Position numbers and translations under genes: made by a program
Notes under the pieces: generated by a model
Databases searched by the model: none
What the model was told of the DNA's origin: nothing
What the model saw: only the letters and a program-made list of their open reading frames with translations
Shown here: positions 1 to 7,359 of the stretch, one piece after another
Numbering within the stretch: position 1 is the first letter of the stretch
Layout of the letters: every line of letters begins with the position of its first letter
Source: Clostridiales bacterium UBA2432
GTDB lineage: Bacteria; Bacillota; Clostridia; Lachnospirales; Vallitaleaceae
Assembly (NCBI GenBank): GCA_002342805.1
Contig: DDQW01000101.1
Span: forward strand, 1 to 21,765
Length of the DNA: 21,765 bases
Reading direction: 5' to 3'

Positions 1-719
1 GCATGTTTTAATTCATATAAGACTTCTCCAGTTAATGTATTAATCTCGGTTATTCGTTCGATTTCGTCTCCGAAGAATTCAACACGTAAGGCATTCTCAT
101 AGGCACCTGAAGGAAATATCTCAACAATATCACCACGAACTCGAAATGTTGACCGAACAAAATCTAAATCATTACGTTTATATTGAATATCGACGAGTTT
201 ACGTAGAAGCTCGTCGCGATCATAGTTCATACCAGGTCGCAGGGATATAACCATTTCTTTATAGTCAATCGGTGAGCCTAAACCATAAATACACGACACG
301 GATGCAATAATAATAACGTCACGTCGTTCGGCTAATGCAGCTGTCGCTGAATGCCGTAATTTATCAATTTCTTCATTAATGGATGAATCTTTTTCTATAT
401 AGGTATCCGAATGGGCCACGTAGGCTTCCGGTTGATAATAATCATAATAACTAACAAAATATTCTACTGCATTATCCGGAAAAAATTCCTTGAACTCTGA
501 ATATAACTGTGCCGCTAAGGTTTTATTATGGGCGATAATTAATGTAGGAACATTCATATCTTGAATAATATTCGCCATGGTAAATGTCTTACCGGATCCG
601 GTTACACCCAATAATGTTTCGTGCTTATTCCCGTGTTTAAACCCTTCCAAAAGTTTGAAAATAGCTTCTGGTTGGTCTCCTGTTGGTTTGAATTCTGATT
701 GCAAATTAAATTGACTCAT
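1..719 (-). CDS. uvrB: UvrABC excinuclease subunit B, N-terminal part (3' end beyond window)
   Basis: This is the first ~239 residues of UvrB, the damage-verifying helicase-like subunit of nucleotide excision repair, which receives DNA from UvrA and recruits UvrC. The frame is open to the left window edge, so the C-terminal two thirds lie outside. The protein begins MSQFNLQSEFKPTGDQPEAI. It carries the Walker A motif GVTGSGKT near residues 38-45 and the aromatic beta-hairpin stretch VSYYDYYQPEAYV that clamps DNA in this family. The ATG at 719 is preceded by an AGAGGTG Shine-Dalgarno site. The gene lies downstream of the ftsEX-ctp-PDZ block but is separated from it by a terminator. It has its own promoter with an overlapping SOS box, so it is probably damage-inducible. 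Family assignment is very secure; only the missing 3' part is unknown. Confidence 0.97.
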   Translation of the reverse strand, partial: MSQFNLQSEFKPTGDQPEAIFKLLEGFKHGNKHETLLGVTGSGKTFTMANIIQDMNVPTLIIAHNKTLAAQLYSEFKEFFPDNAVEYFVSYYDYYQPEAYVAHSDTYIEKDSSINEEIDKLRHSATAALAERRDVIIIASVSCIYGLGSPIDYKEMVISLRPGMNYDRDELLRKLVDIQYKRNDLDFVRSTFRVRGDIVEIFPSGAYENALRVEFFGDEIERITEINTLTGEVLYELKH

Positions 720-746
720 TATTTCACCTCTTTTACTCGTTATATA

Positions 747-774
747 ATTATACCATATCACGCTAGGATTGCAA
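747..774 (-). promoter_or_regulatory. uvrB promoter (-35 TTGCAA, 16-bp spacer, -10 TATAAT)
   Basis: Read on the minus strand, a perfect -10 hexamer TATAAT (752-747) follows a -35-like TTGCAA (774-769) with a 16-bp spacer. It sits about 30 bp upstream of the uvrB start and downstream of the terminator at 801-851, so uvrB can be transcribed on its own. Seen directly; activity is inferred. Confidence 0.75.
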
Positions 775-785
775 ACATATGTTCT
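772..785. promoter_or_regulatory. LexA/DinR-type SOS box upstream of uvrB
   Basis: The sequence CAAACATATGTTCT matches 12 of 14 positions of the Gram-positive SOS consensus CGAACRNRYGTTYG. It overlaps the -35 hexamer of the uvrB promoter, where bound LexA would block RNA polymerase. uvrB is a classical SOS gene in Bacillus, which supports the reading. Confidence 0.75.
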
Positions 786-800
786 TGGCTTTTTTAAAAA

Positions 801-851
801 AATCTCAGCCTCCAGAAATTATGTCACTTGACACTCTGTGAGTCTGAGATT
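801..851 (-). terminator. Long stem-loop terminator after the PDZ protein gene
   Basis: On the minus strand an outer 8-bp stem (AATCTCAG with CTGAGATT) continues through CTC/GAG and CAGA/TCTG, then an internal loop and a TGTC/GACA apical stem. The 3' arm runs straight into a T tract at 801-795. It starts 14 nt after the stop of the upstream gene and ends ahead of the uvrB promoter. It is unusually long (~51 nt) for an intrinsic terminator. Confidence 0.8.
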
Positions 852-864
852 CCCTTTGCTCATC

Positions 865-2067
865 TTAATATTTTCCTTTTAAAAAATCGAAAAGACCGAT
901 TTGATTATACCCTTCCATTGAATAAACAATCAATGGTTTTTCCGGGATAAATCGGACACCCATACGTGTCAAATCCTTCGATTTATGAATTTCGTATCGC
1001 ATCAATCGACCGGCAATTGTACGAGATTCAATAACTATTTCCCCTTCAGCTTCTTTGACCATTCGTAAAAAATGTTTAATATCTTGAACAAATGTGTCAT
1101 TCACTTTTTCTATTACTTCGCCTAATTCCATTCCAATCTCATCTGCAATCCCACCATGAATAACTTCCATAATGCGTAACCCATTTTCTGGATGTGTGTA
1201 AATTGGCGGTTGCTTTTTTTCTTTTCGAACCTTTGCATGATGCATTCCTTCCGGAAAAACAACCATTATTAAACTTCCCATTATTTGAACATAAAGATTT
1301 TCTACAGCTAAAACACCTATAAGCAAGAGCAAAACTCCAAAAATGATGTTCATATATCCCGATTGTTTTTGATGATTTTGTAATGTTTCTGTATAACTTA
1401 TGGAGTTATGATTCATGAAAGCAACAAAGGGAAACATGGTATAAAAAATATTTTGATTGTAAGGATATTGAATCATCGGCCACCAAGTCGGCATTTGAAT
1501 CCCTTGAGTTGCCAACTCTCCAATTTGTAAAATCAAAAGACCTATTGGCAAAATCCAGCTTTTATGAATGATATGCCCTAGAATGATTTGATTATCTTTA
1601 CGACTAAGTACAGGAATGACGCTTTGCTCTTTTGTTAAGAGTATAAGTACTCCTTTGATTAGACTGATTATTCCAACAAGAAGAATAAGGGATGCAATAT
1701 GCGTTTGCCCATCCATTATTAATGATAAGAAGCAAATCAATGCGACCCCATAACTAAGATCTAGAAAACGTATTCGCACCATGGAAAGCAATAATGTAAT
1801 AGGAATAAGAAAAAGTAAAAATTCATTGAAATATAAGGGAATCCCGATAAAAACCACTAAAAAACTTACAAGGCTTCCTACAAGAATGCTTTGCACCAAT
1901 ATATCGGCCATGAGATTTATCATCGACTTTTTTTTAATTATTCGATATATATCTATTCGGTTCAATCGGCGATTGATTAAAAATACAACCCATACACCAA
2001 ACAAAAAAACAATATTAAAAATTGAGTATCCTACACTTTCCAACGTTATTCTAACTAAGTCCAACAT
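865..2067 (-). CDS. MinJ-like polytopic membrane protein with C-terminal PDZ domain
   Basis: A 400-residue integral membrane protein. The first ~285 residues are mostly hydrophobic, with about seven or eight likely membrane spans. The C-terminal ~110 residues form a soluble PDZ-like domain (ENGLRIMEVIHGGIADEIGM, then a GEVIEKVNDTFV strand). Size, layout and position between a ctp-type protease gene and uvrB match Bacillus subtilis MinJ (397 aa, membrane spans plus PDZ), which links DivIVA to MinD in division-site placement. That synteny is established knowledge; a Min-system role here is inference, since no minC, minD or divIVA is in view and PDZ membrane proteins of other function exist. ATG start with a weak GAGAG Shine-Dalgarno site. 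It is the last gene before the terminator at 801-851 and follows the protease gene by 41 nt. Confidence 0.7.
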   Translation of the reverse strand: MLDLVRITLESVGYSIFNIVFLFGVWVVFLINRRLNRIDIYRIIKKKSMINLMADILVQSILVGSLVSFLVVFIGIPLYFNEFLLFLIPITLLLSMVRIRFLDLSYGVALICFLSLIMDGQTHIASLILLVGIISLIKGVLILLTKEQSVIPVLSRKDNQIILGHIIHKSWILPIGLLILQIGELATQGIQMPTWWPMIQYPYNQNIFYTMFPFVAFMNHNSISYTETLQNHQKQSGYMNIIFGVLLLLIGVLAVENLYVQIMGSLIMVVFPEGMHHAKVRKEKKQPPIYTHPENGLRIMEVIHGGIADEIGMELGEVIEKVNDTFVQDIKHFLRMVKEAEGEIVIESRTIAGRLMRYEIHKSKDLTRMGVRFIPEKPLIVYSMEGYNQIGLFDFLKGKY

Positions 2068-2108
2068 GTTGTTCTCTCATCTTTCATTTTTAAGTCGTCT
2101 TCTCATAT

Positions 2109-3296
2109 TTATTGTTTGATTTGTTCGCGTATGAGCTCAAGTGCTTTTTCCAGTTGATCATCTACATCATCTTCGTAATCTTCTTCGACAAAGACATCTG
2201 GTTCTACACCAATATCTTGAATATAATTCCCATCTGGCGTGTAATACCTAGATACCGTCACCTTGATGGCTGAATTGTCATCAAGATCAATTGTTTGTTG
2301 AACAAGACCTTTTCCAAAGGTGGTTTCACCGACAATTGTTCCTAATTCATGGTCTTTGATTGCTCCTGACATAATCTCAGATGCGCTGGCACTACTCCCG
2401 TTAACTAAGATAACTAAGGGCTTATCAAATGCTTCTTTGGTCTCTGTCACTAATTCAGATCGACGCCCTTGTTTATCCACTGTATAAACAACAAGCATAT
2501 CTTCTTTTAATAATTCGTCAATCATATTATAGGCGATATGTAAATATCCACCCGGATTAAATCGCAAGTCAATAATCATTCCTTTTTGTCCTTGCTTATT
2601 GAGCTCTTCAATTGCATTATTAAATTGTTCCTCTGTTACAAGATCAAAACTACTCACTGCAACATAACCAATATCATCTTCCTTCATTGAATATTCCACT
2701 GTCGGAACTTCAATCTCTTCACGTGTGATTGGAATGTCTAGCGTCTCTTCATCACGAATAACCGTCAAAATAACGTCTGTTCCTTTTGGTCCTTTAATCA
2801 ACTCAACAATTTTATCTAAAGCCATTCCATTAATGTCTACAGCATCGACTGCAATAATCTGATCATTAGGCTTTATGCCGGCTTTTTCCCCCGGTGAACC
2901 TTTAAATGGTGCTACAACAACCACCTCATCCTCTGTTTCCCCATAGGAAACAACAACACCTATGCCATCGTAGCTTCCTTCCATTGTTTCCATAAATGAC
3001 GCGTATTCAGTTTGGGTGAAATATGTTGTATATGGATCTCCAACACTATCGACAAGGCCTCGAATAGCTTCTTCATACAATTGTTCTTCTTCAATATCTT
3101 CGTAATAATATGTATTTAATTTACCAATTACATCTTCAACTTTTGTTTCAAAACTTTCATATTCTTGATTAGCATATTGCGGAATCACTTCCTGAGCAAT
3201 TTTACCTATGGAAAAAAATCCACCTAAGGCAATTTGCGCAAGCAATAATATTACCATACCACTGGCTAATCCTATAAAAAAACTACTTTTTTTCAT
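2109..3296 (-). CDS. ctpB: C-terminal processing peptidase (S41 family, CtpB-like)
   Basis: A 395-residue secreted or membrane-tethered serine protease. Residues ~5-27 form an N-terminal signal anchor. A PDZ domain spans ~105-185 and the S41 core ~200-370. The catalytic dyad is visible: Ser304 in the SASASEI motif and Lys329 in FGKG, spaced 25 residues apart as in B. subtilis CtpB (S309/K334), with Gln333 matching its third active-site residue. The family cleaves unstructured C-termini or regulatory proteins outside the membrane; CtpB acts on SpoIVFA in sporulating Bacillus, and related CtpA proteins in proteobacteria degrade M23 peptidases. Here it lies 20 nt downstream of an M23 peptidase gene, so control of that enzyme is a reasonable inference. 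ATG start with an AGAGGAAA ribosome site. Family certain; the CtpB versus CtpA label rests on synteny. Confidence 0.9.
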   Translation of the reverse strand: MKKSSFFIGLASGMVILLLAQIALGGFFSIGKIAQEVIPQYANQEYESFETKVEDVIGKLNTYYYEDIEEEQLYEEAIRGLVDSVGDPYTTYFTQTEYASFMETMEGSYDGIGVVVSYGETEDEVVVVAPFKGSPGEKAGIKPNDQIIAVDAVDINGMALDKIVELIKGPKGTDVILTVIRDEETLDIPITREEIEVPTVEYSMKEDDIGYVAVSSFDLVTEEQFNNAIEELNKQGQKGMIIDLRFNPGGYLHIAYNMIDELLKEDMLVVYTVDKQGRRSELVTETKEAFDKPLVILVNGSSASASEIMSGAIKDHELGTIVGETTFGKGLVQQTIDLDDNSAIKVTVSRYYTPDGNYIQDIGVEPDVFVEEDYEDDVDDQLEKALELIREQIKQ

Positions 3297-3316
3297 GTAT
3301 TTCCTCTATTCTATAT

Positions 3317-4492
3317 CTAATTTGCTGATGACTTTTGCAAAGGATCTATCCATGTTCCGCCAACTTGAACACCAAAATGCAAATGATTTCCTGTGGACCA
3401 CCCTGTACTGCCGATTTTTGCAATCGTATCTCCCCGAACAACAATATCTCCTTCAGAAACAAGAAGTTCTGAACAATGGGCATATTGCGTTACAACATGA
3501 CGCTTTTGAGGGTCAACACCATGATCTATGAGAATATAGTTTCCATAGGCCGTTCCCCAGCCTGCAAAAATAACACGCCCACTTCCTGAAGCTTTAATGG
3601 ACGTCCCATAAGACGCCGGAATATCAATGCCTGTATGATTACTTGCATAACCATAAACCGGATGGGTTCTTGGTCCGAATTTTGAAGAAACACGACTCCA
3701 TCCCGGTACCGGCCAATCTAGATCTCCACCAAATAAAATAGTGCTATCTGCATAAAGCTTGATTAGCTCTTCAATCATTTTATCTCGTTCTTCTTGTTCT
3801 TTCTCCATCATCTGAATTTCTTCAAGAATTAACTCTTTGTCTTCTTGAATGGATAAAATTTCATATTCTTTTTTCGCCCTTAGTGCTTCAACTTCATTTT
3901 TTTGATTGACATTCTCAGCTTGTAATTCTTCTAATTCTAACTTTTCTAAAGTTAGTTGATTTTCATGTCGCACAATATCTTCTTTAATTTGTTGTATCTT
4001 TTCAAGCATCTCTTGATCGTACTCAACAAGTTTATTCAAATACTCTAAACGATTGAAAAAATCACTTGTATCTTTCGACTCTAACAAAACCTCCAAATAT
4101 TCTGTTGAACCAAATTCATACATAATTTTAATGCGCTCTTTTGTCTGCTCATAATACACTTCTTGCTCATCACGAATGAGATCCAGTTGTTCAAGTGTCA
4201 ATTCTATTTCTTGCTCTTTGTTTGAGATATCTGCATTTGTCTTTGCAATCGCATTGTTAATCTGGTTCGTTTCTTGTTCAAGCTCTAATATTTGATAGGA
4301 TCGCTCAGCTATCCCTGCATTCTTTTGAGCAAAAGCTTCCTTGGCAGCTTCAATAGCTTGTTCTGTCTCCTTTTTTTGACGTTCTAAATCTTTTATCGAG
4401 GTTCTTGCATTTACACTTAAAGCAACAAGCGGAATCAAAACGAATACGAGTATGATAAAAACGAGACCTTGTATATTTGTTTTTTTTAGCAC
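3317..4492 (-). CDS. Coiled-coil M23 (LytM/EnvC-type) murein peptidase
   Basis: About 391 residues with an N-terminal signal or anchor segment (~10-30), a long charged coiled coil (~33-245) and a C-terminal M23 domain (~260-392). Numbering from the upstream TTG, the zinc ligands are His287 and Asp291 (HTGID) and His373 (HLHFG), with His340 (YAH) as the catalytic partner; none is missing. EnvC of proteobacteria has the same layout but a degenerate active site, so this protein is more likely an active D,D- or D,L-endopeptidase. Its position 15 nt downstream of ftsX strongly suggests that FtsEX controls it through the coiled coil, as in the FtsEX-EnvC, FtsEX-PcsB and FtsEX-CwlO pairs. The GTG at 4492 is preferred over the TTG at 4495, because AGGTG lies 5 nt from the GTG but only 2 nt from the TTG. 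Confidence 0.9.
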   Translation of the reverse strand: MLKKTNIQGLVFIILVFVLIPLVALSVNARTSIKDLERQKKETEQAIEAAKEAFAQKNAGIAERSYQILELEQETNQINNAIAKTNADISNKEQEIELTLEQLDLIRDEQEVYYEQTKERIKIMYEFGSTEYLEVLLESKDTSDFFNRLEYLNKLVEYDQEMLEKIQQIKEDIVRHENQLTLEKLELEELQAENVNQKNEVEALRAKKEYEILSIQEDKELILEEIQMMEKEQEERDKMIEELIKLYADSTILFGGDLDWPVPGWSRVSSKFGPRTHPVYGYASNHTGIDIPASYGTSIKASGSGRVIFAGWGTAYGNYILIDHGVDPQKRHVVTQYAHCSELLVSEGDIVVRGDTIAKIGSTGWSTGNHLHFGVQVGGTWIDPLQKSSAN

Positions 4493-4510
4493 CAAATCAC
4501 CTACTTTATT

Positions 4511-5425
4511 TTAAACTTTTAAATATCTTCCAATTGTAAATCGGCTGCCTATAATCCCTAAAGATGCCCCTGCTATAAGCATGATAGGGGTTAATTGAAC
4601 CATCAATTCTTCTACAGGAATGAAAACAAGGAAATCATTCAATAAATAGAATTGTGTAATAATGCTTTGAACAACTTGATTATAAAAATACGAAATTGCC
4701 AGCAAGGGAATCGATGCACCAATCAAACCAATAAGAGCACCTTCAACAATAAATGGTCCACGAATCATCAACGTTTTTGCTCCGATATACCGCATTATAT
4801 TTATTTCCCGTTTTCGTAAGGCAATTCCTAAACGAATGGTGTTCGAAATAATAAACAACGAAATAATGGAGAGGATAACAATTAAGGCTAGGCTGATATA
4901 GGCCACCAAATCATTAAAATTTTCGACAATTGCTGCGACTTCCCTTGCCTCTTTTACGTGCCGAACAATCTCTTCCGATTCAAGGAGCTTTATTAAATGT
5001 TCTTGTTTAGAAATATCTTCGAAGAGAACCTGCAGTGATGCAGATCCAACAAGTGGATTATCATCATCAAATCCATCCAAAAGATCTTCTCGTCCTTCAA
5101 AGTAATCTCCTTTGAACTCATTCCAAGCATCTTCTTCACTAACATAAGTCACTTGGTAAACTTCTTCCCGCGCTTCAAGTTGTGTTTTTAATGTGAGGAT
5201 TTCATTTTCAGTAACATTGTCATCAAAAAATATAGCTATTCCTATATTATGCTCAAATTCATCTAATGTGTAATTCAAATTCACCGTTATACAGTAGAAA
5301 ATACTGACAATGAACAGACTAGCTACAATTGTTAATATTGATGCCAACGACATTAATCTATTTTTAAAAAGATTTTTAATTCCTTCGATTAAACAATACC
5401 AGAGTGTTTTAATTCTCATAACCAT
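4511..5425 (-). CDS. ftsX: Cell-division ABC transporter permease FtsX
   Basis: A 304-residue FtsX with the family topology: one N-terminal span (~25-50), an extracellular domain (~50-165), then three spans in the C-terminal half. It includes the conserved cytoplasmic loop RKREINIMRYIGA, which contacts the FtsE ATPase. With FtsE it transmits ATP hydrolysis across the membrane to a murein hydrolase instead of moving a solute. It overlaps the end of ftsE by 17 nt and is followed by the M23 peptidase gene, so the three are probably co-translated and act together. The ATG at 5425 is only 3 nt from the GAGGAG site; the in-frame ATG at 5419 is 9 nt away and may be the real start (302 aa). Function very secure. 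Confidence 0.95.
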   Translation of the reverse strand: MVMRIKTLWYCLIEGIKNLFKNRLMSLASILTIVASLFIVSIFYCITVNLNYTLDEFEHNIGIAIFFDDNVTENEILTLKTQLEAREEVYQVTYVSEEDAWNEFKGDYFEGREDLLDGFDDDNPLVGSASLQVLFEDISKQEHLIKLLESEEIVRHVKEAREVAAIVENFNDLVAYISLALIVILSIISLFIISNTIRLGIALRKREINIMRYIGAKTLMIRGPFIVEGALIGLIGASIPLLAISYFYNQVVQSIITQFYLLNDFLVFIPVEELMVQLTPIMLIAGASLGIIGSRFTIGRYLKV

Positions 5426-6095
5426 AGTCTCCTCTTTGTATGTCCTTAATTACGCGACCATGTTTAAGTGTAATTACTCTTTTTTTCATCGCATCTACGA
5501 TTTCTCTATCATGGGTTACCACCACGACAGTTGTTCCACGCATATTTATATCTAGAAGCAATCGCATGATTTCCCATGAAATTTTTGGGTCCAAATTACC
5601 TGTCGGTTCATCTGCAATAAGAATAGGCGGATTGTTGGCAAGAGCACGGGCTAATGCCGTTCTCTGCTGTTCTCCACCTGATAATTGATATGGTTTCATT
5701 TTGGCTTTGTGCGTTAAACCGACCATGGATAATAAGGTTGGCACAGTTTTTCGAATTATTCGCGAAGGCGTTTCTGTAACTCGTAAAGCAAAAGCAACGT
5801 TTTGATAAACGGACAGATTTTGCAATAGTCGAAAATCCTGGAAAACTACGCCTAAGTTCCGTCGTAATTTTGGTATCTTTCGATTACTTAATTTAGTTAT
5901 ATCAACACCCTCGACATAAATACGTCCTGATGAGATTGTGATTTCACGCATTAAACTCTTGATAATTGACGTTTTACCTGAACCACTACCTCCAACAATA
6001 AAAACAAATTCTCCTTTTTCTATGGTAATTGACACATCATCAAGAGCTTTTACACCATTGGGATATGCCTTTGTAACATTTTCTAATCGTATCAT
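5409..6095 (-). CDS. ftsE: Cell-division ABC transporter ATP-binding protein FtsE
   Basis: A 228-residue cytoplasmic ATPase. Visible motifs are Walker A GGSGSGKT (35-42), Q-loop Gln86 in VFQDFRLL, signature LSGGEQQR (138-145) and Walker B ILIADEPTG with Asp162-Glu163; the VVTHD switch histidine follows. Length and the opening MIRLENVTKAYPNG are typical of FtsE. It energises FtsX, which in turn activates a peptidoglycan hydrolase. The ATG is preceded by GGGAGG. This ribosome site directly abuts a small perfect hairpin (6107-6124) that separates the gene from the upstream regulator gene. Confidence 0.96.
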   Translation of the reverse strand: MIRLENVTKAYPNGVKALDDVSITIEKGEFVFIVGGSGSGKTSIIKSLMREITISSGRIYVEGVDITKLSNRKIPKLRRNLGVVFQDFRLLQNLSVYQNVAFALRVTETPSRIIRKTVPTLLSMVGLTHKAKMKPYQLSGGEQQRTALARALANNPPILIADEPTGNLDPKISWEIMRLLLDINMRGTTVVVVTHDREIVDAMKKRVITLKHGRVIKDIQRGDYGYEN

Positions 6096-6106
6096 TCTAA
6101 GCCTCC

Positions 6107-6124
6107 CTTATCCAAATGGATAAG
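6107..6124 (-). promoter_or_regulatory. Small perfect hairpin adjoining the ftsE ribosome-binding site
   Basis: CTTATCC-AAAT-GGATAAG is a 7-bp perfect inverted repeat with a 4-nt loop. In the ftsE mRNA its 3' arm runs directly into the GGGAGG Shine-Dalgarno sequence. No T tract follows, so it is not a normal terminator. It could set ftsE translation, mark a processing site between the regulator and ftsEX messages, or bind a protein. Sequence seen; role inferred. Confidence 0.5.
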
Positions 6125-6131
6125 TCTAAAG

Positions 6132-7226
6132 TTAATAAACGTCTGACTGGCTCATATATCGCATGTATTTTACAACCATCAAAGCAATTTTAAAGGTAAT
6201 GGCATCTTCAAATGTTCTCAAATCCAATCCGGTATTTTTTTGAAGTTTATCCAAACGATATACCAGTGTATTTCGGTGAATATATAATTGTCTTGATGTT
6301 TCTGAAACATTTAAGCTGTTCTCAAAAAACTTATTAATCGTTGCTAACGTTTCATCATCGAATTCATCTGGTGATTGTCCTTCAAATATTTCGCTAATAA
6401 ACATCTTACAAAGCGGAATCGGTAATTGATAGATTAGGCGACCAATACCAAGATTCTCATAAGCCATAACATGAGCCTCTGTATAGAATATTTTACCTAC
6501 TTCTAATGCCATTTTTGCTTCTTTGTAGGATTTCGAAACATCCTTAATATCATTAACGACAGTTCCAATTGCAACATAAACAGAACTCATCGCTTCTGAG
6601 TTCAGTGTGTCGACAATCATTCGTGCTAACTTTTCGATATCTTCAATAGTGTCTGTTGATTTAAGCTCTTTAACAAGAATAATATTTTTCTCGTCAACGG
6701 CTGTAATGAAATCTTTGGTTTTTGCCGGAAAAATACTACGGACGATTTCTAAGGCATTGGTATCTTTTTCGAACTTCGTTTCAACAATCATTGATACACG
6801 ACGTACGTCAGTTTCAATATGCAATTTTTTAGAACGATTGTAAATATCTACGAGCAACAGATTATCTAACAAGAGATTTTTTACAAAATTATCTTTGTCA
6901 AATCGTTCTTTATATGCAACTAATAAATTTTGAATTTGGAAGGATGCAATTTTCCCGATTTTGTACACATCCTCTGCCTCACCTTGCGCAGAAATAACGT
7001 ATTCCACTGTACGATCATCGAACACTTTAAAAAATTGATACCCTTGTACTAATTGACTTTCCGCTTGGGAATGAATAAAATCAGGTACCGCATAATTATA
7101 CTCACCTAATTTTTCTTCTTCTGTTGTTGCTAATATTTTACCATCCGGATCCATGACACTAAGTTCTATTCGTGTAATTGTTTTTAATCCTTCAATTGTG
7201 TTTTGAATTATTTGATTTGAAATCAT
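6132..7226 (-). CDS. CdaR/PucR-type transcriptional regulator (sugar-diacid-type N-domain, HTH_30)
   Basis: A 364-residue cytoplasmic regulator. The N-terminal ~130 residues (MISNQIIQNTIEGLKTITRI, then a PAS-like SVMDPDGKILATT strand) resemble the putative sugar-diacid-binding domain of CdaR. The middle (~140-270) looks like the GGDEF-like linker of the PucR/CdaR family. The C-terminal ~60 residues carry the family helix-turn-helix, with NVSETSRQLYIHRNTLVYRL followed by TFKIALMV. Relatives activate sugar-acid or purine catabolism genes, but no such genes are nearby and the ligand is unknown. It sits 36 nt ahead of ftsE and downstream of the MsmX/UgpC ATPase gene, so a link to sugar supply or wall growth is conceivable but inferred. 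The ATG follows AAGGAGA. A palindrome in its leader (7248-7265) may be an autoregulatory site. Confidence 0.85.
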   Translation of the reverse strand: MISNQIIQNTIEGLKTITRIELSVMDPDGKILATTEEEKLGEYNYAVPDFIHSQAESQLVQGYQFFKVFDDRTVEYVISAQGEAEDVYKIGKIASFQIQNLLVAYKERFDKDNFVKNLLLDNLLLVDIYNRSKKLHIETDVRRVSMIVETKFEKDTNALEIVRSIFPAKTKDFITAVDEKNIILVKELKSTDTIEDIEKLARMIVDTLNSEAMSSVYVAIGTVVNDIKDVSKSYKEAKMALEVGKIFYTEAHVMAYENLGIGRLIYQLPIPLCKMFISEIFEGQSPDEFDDETLATINKFFENSLNVSETSRQLYIHRNTLVYRLDKLQKNTGLDLRTFEDAITFKIALMVVKYMRYMSQSDVY

Positions 7227-7247
7227 ATAACGTTCTCCTTACTTTCT

Positions 7248-7265
7248 AAGATGTTTTTACATCTT
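7248..7265. promoter_or_regulatory. Inverted repeat in the leader of the CdaR-like gene
   Basis: AAGATGT-TTTT-ACATCTT is a perfect 7-bp inverted repeat, 22 bp upstream of the start codon and just upstream of the AAGGAGA ribosome site. It could be a protein operator, possibly for the CdaR-like product itself, or an mRNA hairpin. A -10-like TATAAA lies a little further upstream, but no convincing -35 was found. Confidence 0.45.
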
Positions 7266-7308
7266 TGGATTCTGTTTCCATTTTATAGCATAATCTACAA
7301 AATTGAAA

Positions 7309-7338
7309 GAGGGAATGCACAATTTTGTGCATTCCCTC
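7309..7338 (-). terminator. Stem-loop terminator after the UgpC/MsmX-type gene
   Basis: GAGGGAATGCACAA pairs perfectly over 14 bp with TTGTGCATTCCCTC, starting 22 nt past the stop codon at 7360. On the minus strand it is followed by the moderately T-rich TTTCAATTTT. The weak T tract makes it a plausible but not textbook intrinsic terminator. It separates this gene from the CdaR-like regulator. Confidence 0.75.
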
Positions 7339-7359
7339 CAATTATTTATTTTTTTGGTA

